From UBA5364 sp050259235 (GTDB taxonomy: Bacteria > Bacillota_I > Bacilli_A > RF39 > UBA660): DNA of 64,000 bases. Shown piece by piece: positions 59,783-64,000 of the stretch. Position 1 is the first letter of the stretch. Each line of letters starts with the position of its first letter. The notes below the pieces were generated by a model. It saw nothing but the letters and a program-made list of their open reading frames with translations, was not told the DNA's origin and did no database searches. The stretch is taken from NCBI GenBank assembly GCA_050259235.1, contig JBLNAG010000002.1, positions 186,001 through 250,000 of the forward strand, in the 5' to 3' direction. Both the position numbers and the translations under genes were made by a program.

Positions 59783-60394
59783 ATGAAAGAATTTATTATC
59801 AATAATTCAATGAATTTTATCATTAAAAACAAACATTATTCTAAAAAGGAACTTGAAAAAATACGTTATGGTTTTGCCTCTATCTATTTATTAATAAGCA
59901 AATTTATAATTATTTCTAGCCTAGCTTATTTTTTAAATTTATTTCAAGAATTAATAATTTTTATCATAATTTATAACTTAATTAGAATTCCCTCATTTGG
60001 GCTACATGCCTCGAAGACTTGGGTTTGCTTATTAACATCTACTATTGTTTTTATCTTAATTCCATATCTTTGTACTATTATTGAAATAGATGATTATATA
60101 AAATTAATAATATGTCTAACATGCATTGTATTATTATTTAAAAACAGTCCCGCAGATACAAAAAAAAGACCAATTGTCAGTATTAAAAGAAGGAAAATAT
60201 ATAAAATTATTACCACTATAGTCGCTATTACATATACCCGTTTAGTTTTTATAATAGATAATATTTTTATAATAAACTGTTTAATTTTTTCCCTAATAAT
60301 TCAAGCACTTATAACCGCACCTTTAGCATATAAAATATTTAAATTACCTTATAATAATTACAAAAGCGTTAGAAAGGAGGTTAGTGATGATTAG
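59783..60394 (+). CDS. agrB: AgrB-like pheromone-processing membrane peptidase
   Basis: Polytopic cysteine protease of 203 residues that trims and cyclises the AgrD precursor at the membrane. The catalytic pair is in GLHASKTWVC: His 75 and Cys 82, with the seven-residue separation known from staphylococcal AgrB (His 77, Cys 84). The NSPADTKKRPI loop is also typical. Six hydrophobic segments are visible. The gene overlaps agrD by 8 bases, and AGGTGATAAT precedes the ATG. Assigned by motifs and by the neighbouring AgrD, AgrC and AgrA-like genes. Confidence 0.92.
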   Translation: MKEFIINNSMNFIIKNKHYSKKELEKIRYGFASIYLLISKFIIISSLAYFLNLFQELIIFIIIYNLIRIPSFGLHASKTWVCLLTSTIVFILIPYLCTIIEIDDYIKLIICLTCIVLLFKNSPADTKKRPIVSIKRRKIYKIITTIVAITYTRLVFIIDNIFIINCLIFSLIIQALITAPLAYKIFKLPYNNYKSVRKEVSDD

Positions 60395-60509
60395 TCTAGT
60401 TGCAGGTTTTTTAGGTACTTTAGGTCTTTGGGCTGCAAATGGATATAGTACTGCTTGTTTTGTACTATTCTGGGATGAAGAAGAAATGCCTGAATTCATG
60501 ATTAAGTAA
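60387..60509 (+). CDS. agrD: AgrD-like cyclic pheromone precursor
   Basis: A 40-residue ORF that starts inside the agrB stop, with AAAGGAGG ideally placed. The layout is that of AgrD: an amphipathic N-terminal helix (MISLVAGFLGTLGLWAANG), a core YSTACFVLFW, and an acidic tail DEEEMPEFMIK. In Staphylococcus the core is cut before an Asp-Glu pair and the Cys forms a thiolactone with the last core residue. By analogy the pheromone would be a ring beginning at Cys 25 (CFVLF or CFVLFW) with a short N-terminal tail. The exact cut sites cannot be read from sequence. Confidence 0.88.
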   Translation: MISLVAGFLGTLGLWAANGYSTACFVLFWDEEEMPEFMIK

Positions 60510-60519
60510 CTAAGCAAAA

Positions 60520-60543
60520 AAAAGCAACCACATGGTTGCTTTT
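60520..60543. terminator. Bidirectional terminator between agrBD and agrC
   Basis: AAAGCAACCA-CA-TGGTTGCTTT with flanking A and T runs; it serves the two convergent agr transcripts. Confidence 0.85.
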
Positions 60544-61844
60544 CAATTTATCTTTATTCTTAATATTTGAGTAAAAACATCATTAGTTATTTTTCTTTCG
60601 TTTTTTAAAATACTACTATTTTTAATAAGAATTTCTTTTACAAGTGGTAAACCATATCCATGACCATCATTTTTAGTTGTATATCCCATTTCATCTATTC
60701 TATCCAAATTAATTGTTGTAAACGTATTTGATATAGCAATACATAAACATTTGTCATCAATATAAAATTCTATAGATATACTACCGTCTTTATTAGGTAA
60801 TACAGCATCAATAGCATTATCCAAATAAACAGATACTATTCTACAGACATCATATGCTAGTTTATCACCTAACCCAATAAAATCAACTGTCCTAATTTTT
60901 TTGTCCACATTGATGAAAAAATTAATATTATTTTTCTTCATATATAAAATCTTAGAATAAATAATAGCCCTTAAACCACCTTCAGGAATAATAGTAGTTT
61001 CGAACATTAATTTTTCATCATCTTCAATTTTTTCATTAATTACTGAATCAATATACTTTGGTATACTTTTTTCTTTTTTAACAATCATACTTCTTATTGT
61101 TAATAATTGATTTTTATTTTCGTGGTTGCATACCTTGTATTGATCTAGCATTGTTTCATATTCTTTTAAACAATCTAGGGCTGTACCATACTTTGAACTA
61201 ATATCCAAGTAATTATTATTATTCTTTATCATTTTAAAAGTAATTATTGAATAGATAACAATTAAAGAAGTATTAATAATCATTACTGTTAAAAAGTTAC
61301 TTTGATTATATGTATTAAAAAAGATTAGATTATAACTCATTACTAAAAACAAAACAATTATTGTTAATTGCTTTACCTTAATTTTATTGGTTGATTTCAA
61401 TAATTTATTGTAAAGCCTTTTAACAAAATTAAATTGAATTATAAAAATAATAATAAAGGAAATTATTACATTAGTAAATAACACCCCAAAATAACTTTCC
61501 ATGATCGTTTTAAAATCAGCTTTAGGAATACTTATGATTACAATTAAGGAAAAAATGGTTTCAGCAGTAAAAACAATTGCCTCAGTTAAAATTGTTGATA
61601 TAACTACTGCTCTTAAATTTTTTCTAAATAATAGCCAATTAAAAATACCTAACAGAATAATTGCCGTTGTTACTTTTAAAGCCATAGTACTATAAAAATA
61701 ATTGAGAATTAATCCAATTGATAATGATGCATAAATTATATATATTCGCGGTTTTCTAAAATCTATTTTTTCTCCATATAAAACAAACCAAACATACATA
61801 ATTGCCACACTTAGGGCACCTGATCCTAATATTCCAGCTAACAT
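60543..61844 (-). CDS. agrC: AgrC-like sensor histidine kinase
   Basis: Pheromone receptor of 433 residues. About six or seven membrane segments fill residues 1-210. The cytoplasmic kinase of HPK10/GHKL type follows, with the phospho-acceptor in CNHENKNQLLTIRSM (His about 238), the N-box YLDNAIDAV and the glycine-rich DGHGYGLPLVKEI. These are typical of AgrC, ComD and similar peptide receptors. It lies downstream of the response regulator with one base between stop and start, so both are one transcript, convergent with agrB-agrD. ATG at 61844 with AAGGAGATG. Confidence 0.9.
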   Translation of the reverse strand: MLAGILGSGALSVAIMYVWFVLYGEKIDFRKPRIYIIYASLSIGLILNYFYSTMALKVTTAIILLGIFNWLLFRKNLRAVVISTILTEAIVFTAETIFSLIVIISIPKADFKTIMESYFGVLFTNVIISFIIIFIIQFNFVKRLYNKLLKSTNKIKVKQLTIIVLFLVMSYNLIFFNTYNQSNFLTVMIINTSLIVIYSIITFKMIKNNNNYLDISSKYGTALDCLKEYETMLDQYKVCNHENKNQLLTIRSMIVKKEKSIPKYIDSVINEKIEDDEKLMFETTIIPEGGLRAIIYSKILYMKKNNINFFINVDKKIRTVDFIGLGDKLAYDVCRIVSVYLDNAIDAVLPNKDGSISIEFYIDDKCLCIAISNTFTTINLDRIDEMGYTTKNDGHGYGLPLVKEILIKNSSILKNERKITNDVFTQILRIKIN

Positions 61845-61845
61845 A

Positions 61846-62547
61846 TTACTTCATCTCCTTAAGATACTTTAAAGATAAAAAATCGATACTCTCATTAGTG
61901 TCAAAAGTTACTATTTTTTCTTTTTTATTTATCATACTAACTCTATTCATATTAACTATACAAGAACGGTGCATTTTGATAAATCTGCCATCTAGCATAT
62001 TCATAAGCACCACTAATGATCGGTACGTAGAATATTCATTATTAGAAGTTTTTATAATACTTTTTCTCTGTGAATTATCATGCTTTATATATAAAATATC
62101 ATTTAAAGAAATAGTATATATAATACTTTTTTCTTCAAATTTTAATACTTTTTTAATGTTCAATATATCAAGTGCTTTTTCAATTGAGTTTACTAGCATT
62201 TCGTTTGCTTGATCAAATTTATTTATAAAAGAAAGAAATAATAGTTCTTTTTTTAAAATAGTTGGTCCAAGTTCTTCATGACCAGTTAAAAAAATAATAA
62301 CACTTTCAACATCATTTTTTCTTATAATTCTAGCTATATCAATACCCGATCTTGAAGGGGTAACGATATCTAAGATATAAATAACAAGTCTAATTTCTTT
62401 TTTTATGAACTCTAAAAATTTATTATCATAATCGTAAAAGATGAAGGTACTATAAACTTGTTTATTTTTCATCATAACTTTCGTGATAATATTTTTTACT
62501 CTTTCACATACATCTTTATCATCATCGCAAATTACAAAGTATATCAT
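61846..62547 (-). CDS. agrA: AgrA-like LytTR response regulator
   Basis: Transcription factor of 233 residues. The receiver domain opens YFVICDDDKDVCERV with the acidic pair, has the phospho-acceptor Asp in YILDIVTPSRSG (about 59) and Lys near residue 105. The LytTR DNA-binding domain occupies about 135-233 (SIIYTISLNDILYIKH, then LDGRFIKMHRSCIVNMNRV), the signature of AgrA/ComE regulators. The start is the ATG at 62547 after GAGGTGGAG. It is first in the agrA-agrC transcript. Targets probably include agrBD. Confidence 0.92.
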   Translation of the reverse strand: MIYFVICDDDKDVCERVKNIITKVMMKNKQVYSTFIFYDYDNKFLEFIKKEIRLVIYILDIVTPSRSGIDIARIIRKNDVESVIIFLTGHEELGPTILKKELLFLSFINKFDQANEMLVNSIEKALDILNIKKVLKFEEKSIIYTISLNDILYIKHDNSQRKSIIKTSNNEYSTYRSLVVLMNMLDGRFIKMHRSCIVNMNRVSMINKKEKIVTFDTNESIDFLSLKYLKEMK

Positions 62548-62639
62548 TTTTTTACTCCACCTCATATGTGTATAATGTACAAATAAATATTACCATATTT
62601 TTCCATAAAATACAACTTATAATTAAAATAAAAGAGAGA

Positions 62640-63323
62640 TTAATTATCTCTCACATCTTCATACCAACCTTTTAAATAACCAAAACCTTTTTCCACTATC
62701 TCTTTACTATCATTAAAAGCATCAATAGTAATGTCTTTTACATCACTACCAAATTCTTTAGTAGCATCTTTAATACCTTGGTATCTTTCTTCACCAATTT
62801 TTTCCTCTAGAAAATTATCAGTATAATTTAATCCTTCTTTTATCTTTTCACTAACATTATCATATAATTCAGAACTTTTATCTTTAACAATAACTTTATA
62901 TCCAGGTTGCTTAAATTCAATAGCATTATCAATGCGTTCTAATATTATTAAAATTTGATTTTTTGTTTCTTCAGTTAAATCATTAAAAGTTACTCCATTA
63001 ATCTCTTTACCATAGAAGACAAAATCAACTGTTGATATAAATAAATCATTTAATTTATCTTTAACATTATCAAAATTATCAAAATTAACATATTCATTAA
63101 CTTCTTCTTCAACTGTATTAAAATATTGGACAGTCTCAACCTCCGTCATTGGTTCTTCAACTAAAGTAGGTTCTTCTTCTGGAATTGCATAATTAGAACT
63201 TGCTTCTTCTCTAACAATTTTTTTATCAATTGTTTTTTCTTCCATTTTATTAGAGCTTGTCGCAACTAGTGATATAAATACTAGTATTACTACTACTAAA
63301 ATACTCTTTATTATACTATTCAT
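62640..63323 (-). CDS. Hypothetical secreted or membrane-anchored acidic protein
   Basis: Not recognised. The 227 residues have a signal-anchor (about 6-22, KSILVVVILVFISLVATS) without a lipobox, a Glu-rich linker (EEEPTLVEEPMTEVETV), and an acidic helical domain that could form amphipathic helices (SEKIKEGLNYTDNFLEEKIG). The start is the ATG at 63323 after GGAGGTAAC. It is divergent from an ABC exporter gene, sharing a promoter region with a perfect inverted repeat, so both may be controlled together. Confidence 0.62.
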   Translation of the reverse strand: MNSIIKSILVVVILVFISLVATSSNKMEEKTIDKKIVREEASSNYAIPEEEPTLVEEPMTEVETVQYFNTVEEEVNEYVNFDNFDNVKDKLNDLFISTVDFVFYGKEINGVTFNDLTEETKNQILIILERIDNAIEFKQPGYKVIVKDKSSELYDNVSEKIKEGLNYTDNFLEEKIGEERYQGIKDATKEFGSDVKDITIDAFNDSKEIVEKGFGYLKGWYEDVRDN

Positions 63324-63347
63324 AGTTACCTCCAATATATTTATTTT

Positions 63348-63417
63348 ATTATAAAACAGGTTCAAAGTCAATTGTCAACCTTTTTATGTTGACAAAGTGT
63401 TTTAATAAAGTTATAAT
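63348..63417. promoter_or_regulatory. Divergent promoters with a shared inverted repeat
   Basis: TTGTCAAC (63372-63379), eight bases, GTTGACAA (63388-63395). Rightward: TTGACA (63389-63394), a 17-base spacer and TATAAT (63412-63417). Leftward: TTGACA (63373-63378 complement) and TATAAT (63348-63353), spacer 19. The two -35 elements lie in the two arms of the repeat. Confidence 0.6.
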
Positions 63418-63435
63418 GTATGTGGATGTGATACC

Positions 63436-64000
63436 ATGAAATTATTAAAATTATTGAAATCTCTAAAGAGATATTTTGAAAAAGATACTAAGAATTTAAT
63501 ATTATTTATTATTCTTACCTTTTTATTATGCTTTAGAGGACTATTATTTCCATATTTATGGGGTATCGCCATAGAAGAGTTAACACTTAAACACTTTAAT
63601 AACTTTATACTATACCTAGCAATGTGGGGCGGTCTATCATTATTCCTTGATATAAGTATGCAACTACCAAATAACTTGTTAAATAATAAATTAGAATTAA
63701 ATTTTATGCAAAAAGTAAGTAAAGATTTATATTCTAAAATACTTAAATTACCAGCCGTTGCGTACGAAGATCATGGAGTTGGAGAATTTGTTAATCGTGT
63801 TTATACTGATCCTGATAGAATAATTGAACTACTAGGTAGATTAATTAGATTAACAGCTAGATTAATAACAGGTATTATTGTCATTATTATCTCATTTTCT
63901 ATCAATTGGATACTGGCTATTGAGATGTTAGTATTTGCTATTTTAACTTATATTTTAACTGATTACTATCGCCCAAAAATTAAAAAAACATATAAAGAAA
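63436..64000 (+). CDS. ABC exporter membrane domain, N-terminal part (cut by window edge)
   Basis: The first 188 codons of an ABC-type exporter half-transporter. Visible are the basic N-terminus (MKLLKLLKSLKRYFEKDTKN), four membrane segments (about 20-38, 56-75, 138-157, 160-178) and the coupling-helix region YSKILKLPAVAYEDHGVGEF followed by RVYTDPDRIIELLG, the typical ABC_membrane type 1 pattern. The ATPase domain would lie beyond the edge. The start is the ATG at 63436 after GGATGTGAT. The substrate cannot be told; an agr locus and a secreted protein are nearby. Confidence 0.88.
   Translation, partial: MKLLKLLKSLKRYFEKDTKNLILFIILTFLLCFRGLLFPYLWGIAIEELTLKHFNNFILYLAMWGGLSLFLDISMQLPNNLLNNKLELNFMQKVSKDLYSKILKLPAVAYEDHGVGEFVNRVYTDPDRIIELLGRLIRLTARLITGIIVIIISFSINWILAIEMLVFAILTYILTDYYRPKIKKTYKE

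Overview
The window is AT-rich DNA from a low-GC Bacillota, most likely a strictly or facultatively anaerobic, endospore-forming member of the Bacilli/Erysipelotrichia side of the phylum; this placement is an inference. Anaerobic metabolism is suggested by pyruvate formate-lyase with its activase and a small clostridial-type ferredoxin. Sporulation is suggested by a dacB-spmA-spmB operon, an SspF-type small acid-soluble spore protein with a sigma-G-like promoter, a spore photoproduct lyase-like radical SAM protein, a SpoIIID-like regulator and a YutH-like coat kinase. Genes end with strong hairpin plus T-run terminators, and most starts have a clear GGAGG-type ribosome binding site.

Layout. 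1-9750: lysS (cut by the window edge), an RDD membrane protein, dusB, an orphan radical SAM/SPASM maturase, a tail-anchored protein, ferredoxin, rluB, lipoproteins, spmB-spmA-dacB and a YjbA-like gene. 9750-15600: mostly unassigned genes, a class I glutamine amidotransferase, the SPL-like gene, an HExxH protein and tRNA-Ala. 15670-22960: pflA-pflB, a GtrA/GtrB/YfhO glycosylation set and a SpoIIID-like regulator. 23080-39820: a cell-wall hydrolase, CorA, a DUF4474 protein with an LpxH-like phosphoesterase, a heterodimeric ABC exporter, a patatin, sspF, a CAT-like acetyltransferase, a P-type ATPase, an SDR, an Imm-5-like protein and a DUF2127 protein.

39900-46670 is the accessory region. A 4.9-kb integrative element sits against the 3' end of tRNA-Pro. 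It has an HUH-type Rep, a HEPN-like cargo protein, a repressor, a small excisionase-like protein and a tyrosine integrase, and it is bounded by a 17-bp direct repeat of the tRNA 3' end. Outside it lie two further copies of the tRNA-end sequence. Each of the two intervals so marked off holds one leftward gene. This looks like a history of repeated integration and decay at one tRNA.

46657-48541 carries twelve tRNA genes on the minus strand in three transcription units. 48600-59560 has housekeeping genes: an S1 protein, an Nfu-type Fe-S carrier beside a YutH-like gene, trpS, a second patatin, a double-thioredoxin protein, secA, hpf and a cold-shock gene. 59780-62550 is an agr-like quorum-sensing locus in an unusual convergent layout (agrB-agrD rightward, agrA-agrC leftward), including a 40-residue AgrD-type pheromone precursor. 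The window ends in a secreted protein gene and a divergent ABC exporter gene cut by the edge.

Three small genes that are easy to miss are annotated here: the 56-residue ORF at 9815-9985, sspF at 34331-34492 and agrD at 60387-60509. No CRISPR array, rRNA or insertion sequence was seen.
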